Shown here: piece after piece, positions 15,407 through 23,671 of the stretch
Layout: each line of letters begins with the position of its first letter
Numbering within the stretch: position 1 is the first letter of the stretch
Source: Microbacterium sp. LWO14-1.2
GTDB taxonomy: Bacteria > Actinomycetota > Actinomycetes > Actinomycetales > Microbacteriaceae
Direction: 5' to 3'
Length of the DNA: 64,000 nt
Assembly: GCF_038397715.1 (NCBI RefSeq)
Contig: NZ_CP151633.1
Location: 2,108,001-2,172,000, forward strand
The notes under the pieces: generated by a model
Database searches by the model: none
Told to the model about the DNA's origin: nothing
The model's input: only the letters and a program-made list of their open reading frames with translations
Position numbers and translations under genes: made by a program

Positions 15407-16587
15407 GACGGCTGATCCTCGCCCGCGACGGCACCCGGCAGCACGCCGCGGTGCTCGGCCGTGCGACGCCACCACGGCGTGCTCGCGGCCGGAACCGGCG
15501 CCGCGGGCGTGGGCGGCTGCAGCGGACCGACCTCGATGCCGACCGCGGGGAGCAGCTCCGCCACGTGATCGGCGATGCCGAGTGACGCGGTGAGACCCGT
15601 CGAGCGGATGGCCGCGACGTTGATCAGGCGGGCATCCTTCTCCGACGACCCGATCACGTAGTTGCTCCCTCGGCCGGCAGGGCGGAGCCCCGCGTAGCTC
15701 GCGATCGGCTCGAGGCCGTCCAGCGCGGGGAACTGCGCGACGGCCTTGGCGAGGATCTCCTCCCGTGCCTCCCGGCGCACCGTCCAGTCGTCCTTGTCGT
15801 CGAGGTCGACCGCGGTCGGACCAGCGATCACCTTGCCGTCGAGCGTGGGGAAGACGAGCACGCCCTTCGTGCGCTTCGTCGGCACCGGCAGGATGATGCG
15901 GTCGAGCGTCGCGCCGCCCGGCAGCTCGAACACGAAGAACTCGCCCTTGCGCGGGTAGATCTCGAACGAGTCGTCGCCGATGAGCCGGGCCACGTCGTCG
16001 GCGTGCAGCCCGGCGGCATTGACGACCGCGGCGGCTCGGATGGTCCGGCCGTCGGCCGTCTCGACCACGATGGCCTCCTCGCCCGGCGTGAGCGCGGAGA
16101 CGCGTGCGCCCAGCTCCACCCGTGCCCCGGCGGCGACAGCCGACGCCGCGAGCGCCGACGTGAACGCGACGGGGTCGCTGACGGACTCGCCCGGTACCAG
16201 CAGGGCGCCGTCCGACTCGCGGATCTCGACCTCCACGCCGTTCGCGGCGGCGCCGGCCGCGAGCGCCGCGACCGTCTCGGCATCCTCGTCCGTGTGCGGC
16301 ACGAGCTCGGCGCCGCAGTGGATGACGGGCACTCCGAGCGCGTCGAGGATGGCCGGACGGATGCGGGCGGCGCGCAGGATCAGCTCGGTCTCGAGTTCAC
16401 CCGGGGTCGAGTCGAATCCGGTGTGCAGCACGCCGGAGTTCGTGCCGCTCGCCGCGAGACCGAGCGCGCTCTCGGCTTCGAGGAGCACGGCATCCACTCC
16501 GCGGTGCGCGAGCGTGTAGAGCAGGGCCGACCCCACGATTCCTCCGCCGATGACGACGACGGGGAGGGCGGGAGAGGGGGAGTTCAT
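15403..16587 (-). CDS. FAD-dependent oxidoreductase of the DAO / glycerol-3-phosphate dehydrogenase-like group
   Basis: 394 residues. An N-terminal dinucleotide-binding motif V-V-I-G-G-G-I-V-G-S is followed by T-N-S-G-V-L-H-T-G-F, as in the GlpA/LhgO group where this loop holds FAD. A central Y-P-R-K-G-E-F-F-V-F and a late G-L-R-P-A-G motif complete the pattern. Likely substrates are a phosphorylated polyol made by the adjacent kinase, or a 2-hydroxy acid. The last 35 residues are Pro/Ala rich and look like an added tail. It sits between the permease and the kinase with a 4-nt overlap to the kinase. Confidence 0.85.
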   Translation of the reverse strand: MNSPSPALPVVVIGGGIVGSALLYTLAHRGVDAVLLEAESALGLAASGTNSGVLHTGFDSTPGELETELILRAARIRPAILDALGVPVIHCGAELVPHTDEDAETVAALAAGAAANGVEVEIRESDGALLVPGESVSDPVAFTSALAASAVAAGARVELGARVSALTPGEEAIVVETADGRTIRAAAVVNAAGLHADDVARLIGDDSFEIYPRKGEFFVFELPGGATLDRIILPVPTKRTKGVLVFPTLDGKVIAGPTAVDLDDKDDWTVRREAREEILAKAVAQFPALDGLEPIASYAGLRPAGRGSNYVIGSSEKDARLINVAAIRSTGLTASLGIADHVAELLPAVGIEVGPLQPPTPAAPVPAASTPWWRRTAEHRGVLPGAVAGEDQPS

Positions 16588-16628
16588 GATGGTTCCACTT
16601 TCGCTGATTTCTCTGGAGGAGGGGCGTC

Positions 16629-18122
16629 TCACCGGGAGGCGGACGCGGTGTCGTCGTCGAACGTGCGGTCGACGTCGGCCATATCGGGCATGGTGAGACC
16701 GCGGCGTCCGCGTGTCGCGAGCAGGTAGACGAGGTACGCGATGCCGATCACGAGCATGATGCCGACGTACAGTCGCGGCTGCTCGAACGAGACGTCGCGG
16801 AAGATGAGCAGTTCGTACACGAGCCAGACGCTCGCGAGGATCAGCACCGGCACCTCCCACCGGCCTAGCGAGAACCCGGCGCTCGCGGGGAGCGAGCGGC
16901 GCTTCACGATGTACAGCAGCACGGTGCCCGCGTAGATGATCGCCGGCAGCAGGGTCGCCGCCGAGAACAGGATGAAGAGCGCATCGCTCGTGCCGCTGAA
17001 GATCGCGAGGATCGCCTGCGTGATGACGAGGTAGCCGAGCGTCGCCGCCACCGGGGTGTGCCGGGTGCGGCTGACGCGGCGGAGCAGCTGCCAGGCGGGG
17101 AAGCGCTCGTCGCGCGACATCGCCCAGATCAGGCGGGTGCCGCTGAGGGTGATGACGAGGCCGCACGAGAAGATCGAGATGACGACGAGCACGAGCAGGA
17201 TCTTCCCGACCACGGGGCCCAGCACCGAGGTGATGACGGTGGCCACCGGGGTCGCCGACTCGGCGAGCTTCGCGGTGTCGCCCGCGAGTGCGGTCACGGC
17301 GATGAGGAACAGCATCCCCAGCACACCGAGGGCGACGACGGCCTGCACCATGGCACGGGGGATCACGCGCTCCGGGTTCTTCGTCTCCTCGGCGAGGTTC
17401 GCGGCCGACTCGAAGCCGACGATCGTGAACGCGCCGAGCAGGAACGCGAGCGGGAACGGGCCGGCCTCGGTGAGTCCGCCGAAGTCCCAGTACCCCGCCT
17501 CGGCGACGGGTGCCGTGGCGAACAGCTGCGTGAAGTCGAGGCGCCCGAGCGCCGCACCGACGGCGAACAGCAGCACGGTGATGCCGATCATCCCGATGAT
17601 CTGCACGGTCACGGCGACCTCGTTGACGCGGTTGGTGACCTTGGTGCTCAGGGCCACGAGGATCGCCTGCAGCAGCATCACGAGGGCCGTGATGACCCAG
17701 CAGTTGGCGGGGCTCGGGGCGTAGCCGAACAGCTCGGGCAGGATCGTCGCGGCGATCGTGTAGTCGACCGCGACCACCACGACGACGAGGAACGCGAACG
17801 AGATCCACCCGGTGAGCCAGCCGAGGATCGGGTTGGCCAGGCGCGACACCCACTGGTAGGCGTAGCCGCTGATCGGGATGCGGGCGGCGAGCGCGCCGAA
17901 GATGAGCGCGACCATGGTCTGACCGACGACGGCGATGGGCCAGGCCCAGATGCCGCGCGGTCCGCTGCTGTTCAGCACGGCCCCGTAGGTCGTGAAGATG
18001 CCGGTCGCGATCGAGACGAACCCGAAGGCGACGGCGAAGGATGCGTAGAGCCCGAGCTCCCGCTTCATGCGGGTGCCGGTCGGGGCGGCGGACGGGGCGA
18101 TGGGAGCTTCGGGTGTTTCCAT
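16629..18122 (-). CDS. APC superfamily permease (amino acid or amine)
   Basis: 497 residues, about 12 transmembrane helices. The pattern near the N-terminus (A-F-G-F-V-S-I-A-T-G-I) and F-T-I-V-G-F-E-S-A-A-N-L-A-E-E in the middle place it in the APC group close to yeast-GABA/choline-type (ACT) permeases. The start at 18122 is taken because the frame upstream of it lies in the intergenic operator region; AAGG stands upstream. It is the first gene of the operon and is divergent from GntR, whose operator overlaps the region. Substrate could be an amine or amino alcohol that feeds the oxidoreductase and kinase. Confidence 0.85.
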   Translation of the reverse strand: METPEAPIAPSAAPTGTRMKRELGLYASFAVAFGFVSIATGIFTTYGAVLNSSGPRGIWAWPIAVVGQTMVALIFGALAARIPISGYAYQWVSRLANPILGWLTGWISFAFLVVVVVAVDYTIAATILPELFGYAPSPANCWVITALVMLLQAILVALSTKVTNRVNEVAVTVQIIGMIGITVLLFAVGAALGRLDFTQLFATAPVAEAGYWDFGGLTEAGPFPLAFLLGAFTIVGFESAANLAEETKNPERVIPRAMVQAVVALGVLGMLFLIAVTALAGDTAKLAESATPVATVITSVLGPVVGKILLVLVVISIFSCGLVITLSGTRLIWAMSRDERFPAWQLLRRVSRTRHTPVAATLGYLVITQAILAIFSGTSDALFILFSAATLLPAIIYAGTVLLYIVKRRSLPASAGFSLGRWEVPVLILASVWLVYELLIFRDVSFEQPRLYVGIMLVIGIAYLVYLLATRGRRGLTMPDMADVDRTFDDDTASASR

Positions 18123-18156
18123 GACTCGACCTTCATTCGACGGCGGTGGATACAGC

Positions 18157-18168
18157 TGGTCTATACCA
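18157..18168. promoter_or_regulatory. GntR/HutC-type operator
   Basis: TGGTCTATACCA contains GTCTATAC, an exact match to the HutC-subfamily core GTMTAKAC. It lies 35 bp from the permease start and 34 bp from the GntR start, so it can control both divergent genes. Confidence 0.65.
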
Positions 18169-18201
18169 AGGCACGGTAGAGCGAGCACGAGTAGCGTGTC
18201 A

Positions 18202-18951
18202 ATGGTGGGCATGCGCGAGACGGAAGAATTCACACGGACGAAATCTGGCGAGCCCGCCTACGTGCGCATCGCCGGCGAGCTGCGCACCCGCATCGACGAC
18301 GGTGAGCTCACCCCCGGCACGCCCCTGCCGGCGGAACGAGACCTGAGCGTCGAGCTCGGCGTGAGCCGCATGACCCTCCGCCGTGCGCTCGGGGTGCTCG
18401 AGAACGAGGGGCGAGTGCACCGCGACGCGACCCGCGGCACCTTCGTGTCGGAACCCCGCGTGCGCCTGCGGCTCGGCTCGTTCTCGCAGGAGATCGCCCG
18501 CGCGGGCGGCAACCCGGGAGCCGAGCTCCTCTGGGCCGAGGAGCGACCGGCCGACGAGACCGTCGCGGCGGGGCTCGGCATCCCTGCCGGCTCACTCGTC
18601 TACGCGCTTCGGCGCCTGCGGCGCTCGAACGACGAGCCCCTCGCCGTGGAGACGACCTACTACCGCGCCGACCTCGTGCCCGGCCTGCTCGACGGCGACC
18701 TCGCAGGGTCGCTGTGGGACGAGCTGCGCGGGCGGTTCGGCCTCGCCATCGCCCGCACCTCGGCGGAGCTCGAGGTGGTCGTGCTGGATGCCGACGATGC
18801 ACGCCGCCTGGGCACCCGCCGCGCCGCGGGCGGACTGCAGCTGACGCGACGGACGTTCCTCGCCGACGGCGACTGCCTGGAGTTCGCGGTCGACGTCTAC
18901 CGCGCCGACCGGGTCTCGCTCATCATCGACCGGGCGGTCGACGCGGAGTGA
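18202..18951 (+). CDS. GntR family regulator, HutC subfamily (UTRA domain)
   Basis: 249 residues from the ATG at 18202 (ATG at 18211 also possible). The N-terminal winged helix runs A-Y-V-R-I-A-G-E-L-R ... L-G-V-S-R-M-T-L-R-R-A-L; the C-terminal half is a UTRA ligand domain (L-R-R-S-N-D-E-P-L-A-V-E-T-T-Y, a hallmark). It should bind the operator between itself and the permease and be released by an intermediate of the pathway. The HAD gene starts within its stop codon (GTGA), so the two are co-transcribed. Confidence 0.9.
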   Translation: MVGMRETEEFTRTKSGEPAYVRIAGELRTRIDDGELTPGTPLPAERDLSVELGVSRMTLRRALGVLENEGRVHRDATRGTFVSEPRVRLRLGSFSQEIARAGGNPGAELLWAEERPADETVAAGLGIPAGSLVYALRRLRRSNDEPLAVETTYYRADLVPGLLDGDLAGSLWDELRGRFGLAIARTSAELEVVVLDADDARRLGTRRAAGGLQLTRRTFLADGDCLEFAVDVYRADRVSLIIDRAVDAE

Positions 18952-19589
18952 CCACGGTCTTCGACCTCGACGGTGTGCTCAGCCGCGCCGACACCATGGC
19001 CACGCTCGTGTTCGCGCGGCTGCGGTCGCGCCCGTGGCTCGTGCTGCCGGTCGCGGCTCTCGCGGTGACCGCCGCGCTCGCTCCGGCGGCGGGGTCGCTG
19101 CGCCCGCGGTGCAACCGCGTCATCGTGCACGTCGTCCTCTCCGGCGTGTCGGAGGCCGCCTACGCGCGGCTCGCTGTCCGCACCGCGCAGGGGCTCGCCG
19201 CACGCCCCGACAACGTGCGGCCCGAGGTGCTGACCGCGCTGCGCCGGGCATGGGCCGACGGCTCGGGCGTCGTGACGACCGCGACCGAGCACGCGCTCGC
19301 CGCGGCGTACCTCGACGCCCTCGGCGTCGGCGGGATGCCGCTGCTCGCGTCGCGCTTCCGCTTCTCCGCCCGGGGTCCGCGCTTCGCGGACCACAACGTG
19401 GGCGAGCGCAAGGTCGAGACCCTGGAGGCGATGCGCCCCGGCGCGATCGCGGATACGCTCTACACGGATTCCGCGAGCGATCTGCCGCTCGCCCGACGCA
19501 GCCGTCGGACCGTGCTGGTCGACGCCGGACCGCGCTCGACGCGGGAGTTCTCGCGTCACGGCATCCCGTTCGAGGCGCTCGGCGGGTGA
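18948..19589 (+). CDS. HAD superfamily phosphatase (HAD-IB-like)
   Basis: 213 residues from a GTG that overlaps the GntR stop by 4 nt. Motif I is V-F-D-L-D-G-V-L-S; motif II is probably V-V-T-T-A-T-E; Lys of motif III lies in G-E-R-K-V-E; motif IV is T-D-S-A-S-D-L-P. The order and the helical cap after motif I match the phosphoserine-phosphatase-like IB group. It should dephosphorylate a small phosphorylated metabolite, perhaps one from the neighbouring kinase operon; that link is inference. Confidence 0.82.
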   Translation: MTTVFDLDGVLSRADTMATLVFARLRSRPWLVLPVAALAVTAALAPAAGSLRPRCNRVIVHVVLSGVSEAAYARLAVRTAQGLAARPDNVRPEVLTALRRAWADGSGVVTTATEHALAAAYLDALGVGGMPLLASRFRFSARGPRFADHNVGERKVETLEAMRPGAIADTLYTDSASDLPLARRSRRTVLVDAGPRSTREFSRHGIPFEALGG

Positions 19590-19630
19590 CCTCGCCGGTG
19601 TCGGGACGGCGGGTGTGGCACGACCGGTGC

Positions 19631-19644
19631 AGTATACGTATTCC
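19631..19644 (+). promoter_or_regulatory. Upstream LacI-type operator, importer promoter
   Basis: AGTATACGTATTCC matches 10 of 14 positions of the palindrome TGCATACGTATGCA deduced from the sites in this locus. It is 55 bp (centre to centre) from the second site at 19686. Confidence 0.55.
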
Positions 19645-19685
19645 AACTGTCGAGAAAGCCCGAATATAGGCTTCCCTAAGTCGAC

Positions 19686-19699
19686 TGCATACGTATACC
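19686..19699 (+). promoter_or_regulatory. Promoter-proximal LacI-type operator, importer promoter
   Basis: TGCATACGTATACC matches TGCATACGTATGCA at 12 of 14 positions. It overlaps TACCAT (19696-19701), which ends 7 nt before the binding-protein ATG and is the probable -10 of a leaderless transcript. Confidence 0.65.
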
Positions 19700-19708
19700 A
19701 TCAGCGAC

Positions 19709-21016
19709 ATGGGACACACACAGCACCGAGCACTGCCGGTACTCGCACTCGTCGCCGTGGGCATCGTCGCCCTCGCCGGCTGTGGCGCGGGTTCCCGCAC
19801 CGACAATGAGAACTCGACGAAGGTGACGTGCGACTACACGGCACCCGAAGGCAAGACGACGGTCAACGTCCTCGCCTACAACTCCTCCGCGATCGACCCG
19901 TTCACCGACACGATGGTGTCGAGCTGCTCGACCGACGACGTGACGCTGAAGCACGACCCGATCGACTTCGGCGGCCAGGTGACCAAGACCACCGCGACCC
20001 TCGCGGGCGACACGGGCACCTACGACATCATCGAGACGTACGGCTTCGTCATCCCCGGATTCGGCGAGGAGGAGAAGCTCGTCCCCCTCAACGATCTGTG
20101 GGACAAGTACGCCGACGACTACGGCCTCGGCGACATCAGCCAGTCGATGGTCGAGGGCATGTCGTACGACGGCGACATCTACGCGGTGCCGATGCAGGCG
20201 CAGATGTTCGTCATGGCGTACCGCACCGACATCTTCGACGACCTCGGCCTCGAGGTCCCGACCACGTTCGACGAGATGATCGACGCGGCCGAGGCGATCA
20301 AGGGCGCCGGGCTCATGGACTACCCGATCGCCCTGCCGTGGCTCGCCACGGCCGACGTCACCACCGGCTTCCAGGGTGCGATGAACTCGCTCGGTGCCGA
20401 CTTCGTCACCGCAGACGGCGAGGTCACGCTCGACACCCCCGAGGCCAAGCAGGCCGTCGAGGCGATGCTCGCGCTCAAGCCGTACATGGACCCGCAGGTC
20501 ACCACGTTCGACCAGCCCAAGGTGCAGCAGCAGATGTTCAACGGCACCGCGGCGATGTCGATCATGTTCTCGGGTCGCATGTTCGACCTGACGCTCGACT
20601 CCAACTCCAAGTTCGCCGACTCGTTCGGGTTCGCCGGGGCGCCGAAGGTCACCTCCGACGCGGAGTACTCGTACAACCGCCTCTCGATCGACGGCTGGTC
20701 GATCCCGTTCAACACCAAGCTCGACCACGACATGCTGTTCCAGATGATGGCCTCCGCCGTCAGCGAAGACGCGTCGAAGGCCTCCGTCCCCGCGGCCTAC
20801 CCTGCCCGTGAGGGAATGGTGACGGAGAAGAACTCCCCGTACGGTGCGGCGGCCAACGACTCGATCGCCAGCGCCATGCCCCCGATCGTCTCGCCGATCG
20901 CGGCCGACATCACCAACGAGATCCGGCCGATCCTGGTCTCGATCCTGAACGGCCAGATCGCGGTCGACGAAGGACTCGCCCAGATGCAGGCCGCCGGCGA
21001 GAAGATCGCCGGCTGA
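19709..21016 (+). CDS. ABC importer solute-binding lipoprotein (family 1, sugar type)
   Basis: 435 residues with a lipoprotein signal (V-A-L-A-G-C) and the extracellular solute-binding family 1 pattern: G-T-Y-D-I-I-E-T-Y-G, Y-D-G-D-I-Y-A-V-P-M-Q-A, and P-T-T-F-D-E-M-I-D-A-A. It captures a carbohydrate-like ligand outside the membrane and hands it to the two permeases that follow. Two CATACGTATG-type operators precede it, tying it to the LacI gene at 26598. An unusually stable hairpin separates it from the permeases, probably to keep binding-protein mRNA in excess. Ligand unknown. Confidence 0.9.
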   Translation: MGHTQHRALPVLALVAVGIVALAGCGAGSRTDNENSTKVTCDYTAPEGKTTVNVLAYNSSAIDPFTDTMVSSCSTDDVTLKHDPIDFGGQVTKTTATLAGDTGTYDIIETYGFVIPGFGEEEKLVPLNDLWDKYADDYGLGDISQSMVEGMSYDGDIYAVPMQAQMFVMAYRTDIFDDLGLEVPTTFDEMIDAAEAIKGAGLMDYPIALPWLATADVTTGFQGAMNSLGADFVTADGEVTLDTPEAKQAVEAMLALKPYMDPQVTTFDQPKVQQQMFNGTAAMSIMFSGRMFDLTLDSNSKFADSFGFAGAPKVTSDAEYSYNRLSIDGWSIPFNTKLDHDMLFQMMASAVSEDASKASVPAAYPAREGMVTEKNSPYGAAANDSIASAMPPIVSPIAADITNEIRPILVSILNGQIAVDEGLAQMQAAGEKIAG

Positions 21017-21034
21017 CCGACGCACCGACGTCAT

Positions 21035-21068
21035 GACTGTGGCCTGAGCGCGAGTTCAGGCCACAGTC
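21035..21068 (+). terminator. Stable intercistronic hairpin between binding protein and permease
   Basis: A perfect 13-bp inverted repeat, GACTGTGGCCTGA (21035-21047) and TCAGGCCACAGTC (21056-21068), with an 8-nt loop. It lies 18 nt after the binding-protein stop and ends 19 nt before the permease start, with the permease GGGAGG just after. Partial termination or 3'-end protection would give more binding protein than permease. Confidence 0.75.
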
Positions 21069-21087
21069 CGTCCAAGGGAGGACGCTT

Positions 21088-21960
21088 ATGAAGGCACGCG
21101 AGTTCTGGCTGCTCTTCTTCCCGAGTCTGCTGGTGATGGGGGCGCTCCTCGTGCTCCCGCTGGTGCGCACCGTGCAGTGGAGCTTCGAACAGGTCCGCTA
21201 CGGCTCACCGGGCACCTTCATCGGGCTCGAGAACTTCACCGACGCCCTGACCGATCCGCGCTTCCACAAGGCGGTCGTGTTCACGGTGGTCGTGACGATC
21301 ATCACCACCGCCATCCTGCTGGTCTTCGGCTACATCATCGCCACCGGCATCAACCGCATCACCACCTCGCGCCCCCTGGTGCTCGGCATCATGCTCGTCT
21401 CGTACGTGCTGCCGAACCTCGTGGGCGCCGTCGCGTTCTCGTGGCTCTTCGACGACAACTTCGGCGGAGTCGTCAACCGGCTCATCGGCTTCTTCGGCGG
21501 CACCCAGGTGCTGTGGTTCACCGACCAGGTGCCCAACGCGATCCTGGTCATCGCGAACACGGTCTGGCACATGCTGCCGTTCGCGATGCTCATCATCCTC
21601 GCCGGGCTGCAGGGCGTGCCGAACGAGCTGAAGGAGGCCGCGAAGATCGACGGGGCCAACGCGTTCCAGACGCACATCAGCGTGATCATCCCGACGATCC
21701 GCGGCGTGCTCGGGTTCGTGACCCTGATCACGATCATGGACGTGCTGCGCATGTTCGACAACCTGATCCCGCTGTCGCCGCAGGCGCAGAACATCGGCAA
21801 CGAGTCGATCATGCTCTACGTCTACTCGGTGGCGTTCGCCGACGGCGCCGAGAACCTCGGCCTCGGCAGCGCGATCAACGTGCTCACCATCCTCCTGATC
21901 CTCATCATGCTGATCCCGTTCATCCGGGGCATCTTCAAGGAAGCGAAGGCCGAACGATGA
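21088..21960 (+). CDS. ABC sugar importer permease, MalF-like
   Basis: 290 residues, six predicted transmembrane helices. The cytoplasmic EAA loop is present as E-A-A-K-I-D-G-A-N; this is the docking site for the ABC ATPase. GGGAGG precedes the ATG by 7 nt. The stop overlaps the start of the second permease (ATGA). No ATPase gene is in the locus, so a shared ATPase must serve it. Confidence 0.92.
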   Translation: MKAREFWLLFFPSLLVMGALLVLPLVRTVQWSFEQVRYGSPGTFIGLENFTDALTDPRFHKAVVFTVVVTIITTAILLVFGYIIATGINRITTSRPLVLGIMLVSYVLPNLVGAVAFSWLFDDNFGGVVNRLIGFFGGTQVLWFTDQVPNAILVIANTVWHMLPFAMLIILAGLQGVPNELKEAAKIDGANAFQTHISVIIPTIRGVLGFVTLITIMDVLRMFDNLIPLSPQAQNIGNESIMLYVYSVAFADGAENLGLGSAINVLTILLILIMLIPFIRGIFKEAKAER

Positions 21961-22853
21961 GTCTCACCTCCGCAGAGCTCTCGACGAGAGCCATCGTCAC
22001 CCGCGGCGCGCCGAAGCGGCGCCGCCGCGGCGGCCCCCACCGCCCGCCCGTCATCACGGGGCTGCTGCTCGGCATCCTCTGCGTGGTCGTGCTGAGCCCG
22101 TTCATCTGGATGACGCTGTCGGTGACCAAGCCCACCGACGTCGCGTTCTCGAACCCGCCGGTGCTCTGGGACTACCAGCCCACGCTGCAGGCGTTCGTCG
22201 ACCTGTGGGAGACGACGTACTTCGCGGACTACCTCGTCAACACGCTCGTCGTCGCGGTGGTCTCGACCGTGATCGCGCTCGTGATCGGCATCCCCGCGGC
22301 GTACGCGCTGTCGCGCTTCCCGAGCTACGTGTCGGCGCTGCTGCTCGTGCTCGCGCTGATCTTCCGGGCGCTGCCGCGCTTCTCGGTCGTGCTGCCGATG
22401 TACGACATCAGCCGCGCGCTCGGCATCTACGACACGACGTTCGCGCTCGCGATCGCCCTCGTCGCGATCAACCAGCCGTTCACGATCTGGCTGCTGCGCA
22501 ACTTCTTCGCCGAGATCCCGCGGGAGCTCGACGAAGCGGCGATGATCGACGGCTGCACCCGGATCGGGATGCTGCGGCGCGTCATGATCCCGTTGATGGG
22601 GCCGGGCATCCTCACCGCCGGCATCTTCGTGTTCCTGTTCGCGTTCCAGGAGTACCTCACGGCGCTCGTGCTCACCGACACGTCGTCGAAGACGGTTCCG
22701 GTGTTCATCGCGACGCAGCTCGGACAGACCCTGCCGATGCTGCAACAGGCGGGAGCCGCATCGATGCTGCTGACCATCCCGGTGTTCGTGATCGCGTTCA
22801 TCGCGCAGAAGTACCTCGTCGCCGGTCTCAGCGACGGCGCCGTGAAGGGCTGA
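21957..22853 (+). CDS. ABC sugar importer permease, MalG-like
   Basis: 298 residues, six transmembrane helices, with a basic N-terminus (K-R-R-R-R-G-G). The EAA loop reads L-D-E-A-A-M-I-D-G-C-T. It forms the membrane heterodimer with the preceding permease, to which it is translationally coupled by a 4-nt overlap. The hydrolase gene starts 2 nt after its stop, so all four plus-strand genes form one operon. Confidence 0.92.
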   Translation: MSLTSAELSTRAIVTRGAPKRRRRGGPHRPPVITGLLLGILCVVVLSPFIWMTLSVTKPTDVAFSNPPVLWDYQPTLQAFVDLWETTYFADYLVNTLVVAVVSTVIALVIGIPAAYALSRFPSYVSALLLVLALIFRALPRFSVVLPMYDISRALGIYDTTFALAIALVAINQPFTIWLLRNFFAEIPRELDEAAMIDGCTRIGMLRRVMIPLMGPGILTAGIFVFLFAFQEYLTALVLTDTSSKTVPVFIATQLGQTLPMLQQAGAASMLLTIPVFVIAFIAQKYLVAGLSDGAVKG

Positions 22854-22854
22854 C

Positions 22855-23580
22855 GTGTCGGCATCCGTCCCGCCGCTGACGCTGCTCGCCGGCATGAACT
22901 GCACGGCCGACCTGTGGGCGGACGCCGGCTTCGACACGGAGGGTGGAGGGGTGATCCGGCCGACGCTGGATCGCCCCTCGCTCCGCGCGCAGGTCGAGGC
23001 GCTGCTGGCGGATCTGCCCGCGCAGTCGGTGATCGTCGGGCACTCGCTCGGCGGGATCGTGGGCATGGCGCTCGCCCTCGCCGCTCCGCACCGCGTGGCG
23101 GGGCTCTGCCTCGTGTCGACGAACGCGAAGGCGCCGACCGGGGCACAGCGCGCGGGCTGGACGGAGTGGATCCGCCGCCTCGACGACGGCGACGACGCCC
23201 GATCGCTGCAGCAGAGCATCCTCGAACCGCTCCTCGGCGAACGCCTGGCCGCGGAGCGCCCCGACCTCGTGGAACGCGCCCTGAGCATGGGCGACGACAC
23301 CGGCGACGACCTGCTGCGCACGCAGCTCGAGCTGCAGCTGACCCGCGTCGACCTGCTGTCGCGGCTGTCATCGCTGCGAATGCCGACGCTCGTCGTGTCC
23401 GGACTCGACGACGTCATCTGCCCGCCTCGGTTCCACACCGAGATCGTGGCGGAGATCGACGGTGCGCGGTTGGTGTCACTCGACGCCGGTCACCTGCTGC
23501 CGCTCGAACGGCCGCGCGAGTTCGGCGATCTCGTGCGCTCATGGTGCGCGCAGCGGGTTCGGCCGGCAGCCGTGGCGTGA
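22855..23580 (+). CDS. Alpha/beta-hydrolase
   Basis: 241 residues from GTG at 22855. The nucleophile elbow is G-H-S-L-G-G (near residue 62-67), the acid is in V-S-G-L-D-D, and the catalytic His is in D-A-G-H-L-L-P-L-E, the layout of MhpC/BioH-like carboxylesterases. It is the last gene of the importer operon, so it probably acts early on the imported compound, for example by opening an ester or lactone; this is inference. Confidence 0.85.
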   Translation: MSASVPPLTLLAGMNCTADLWADAGFDTEGGGVIRPTLDRPSLRAQVEALLADLPAQSVIVGHSLGGIVGMALALAAPHRVAGLCLVSTNAKAPTGAQRAGWTEWIRRLDDGDDARSLQQSILEPLLGERLAAERPDLVERALSMGDDTGDDLLRTQLELQLTRVDLLSRLSSLRMPTLVVSGLDDVICPPRFHTEIVAEIDGARLVSLDAGHLLPLERPREFGDLVRSWCAQRVRPAAVA

Positions 23581-23598
23581 GCGGGCGACGCACGCACT

Positions 23599-23665
23599 GC
23601 AGGAGATCTCACGCAACGAAGGACGGATGCCGCGATCGCGTCCTTCGTCACGCGAGATCTCCTGC
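23599..23665. terminator. Long inverted repeat, bidirectional terminator
   Basis: Arms of 27 bp (23599-23625 and 23639-23665; left arm starts GCAGGAGATCTCACGCAACG) pair with only three mismatches and enclose 13 bp. It lies between the stop codons of the convergent hydrolase and aldolase genes. Confidence 0.8.
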
Positions 23666-23671
23666 GCAAGC

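Noticed and set aside
14165..15415. 416-codon plus-strand open frame
   Set aside because: Antisense shadow of the FGGY kinase gene, which has clear motifs on the other strand.
15403..17853. 816-codon frame suggesting a fusion of permease and oxidoreductase
   Set aside because: Only the part from 16587 down carries the FAD motifs; the rest is an out-of-frame reading of the permease gene.
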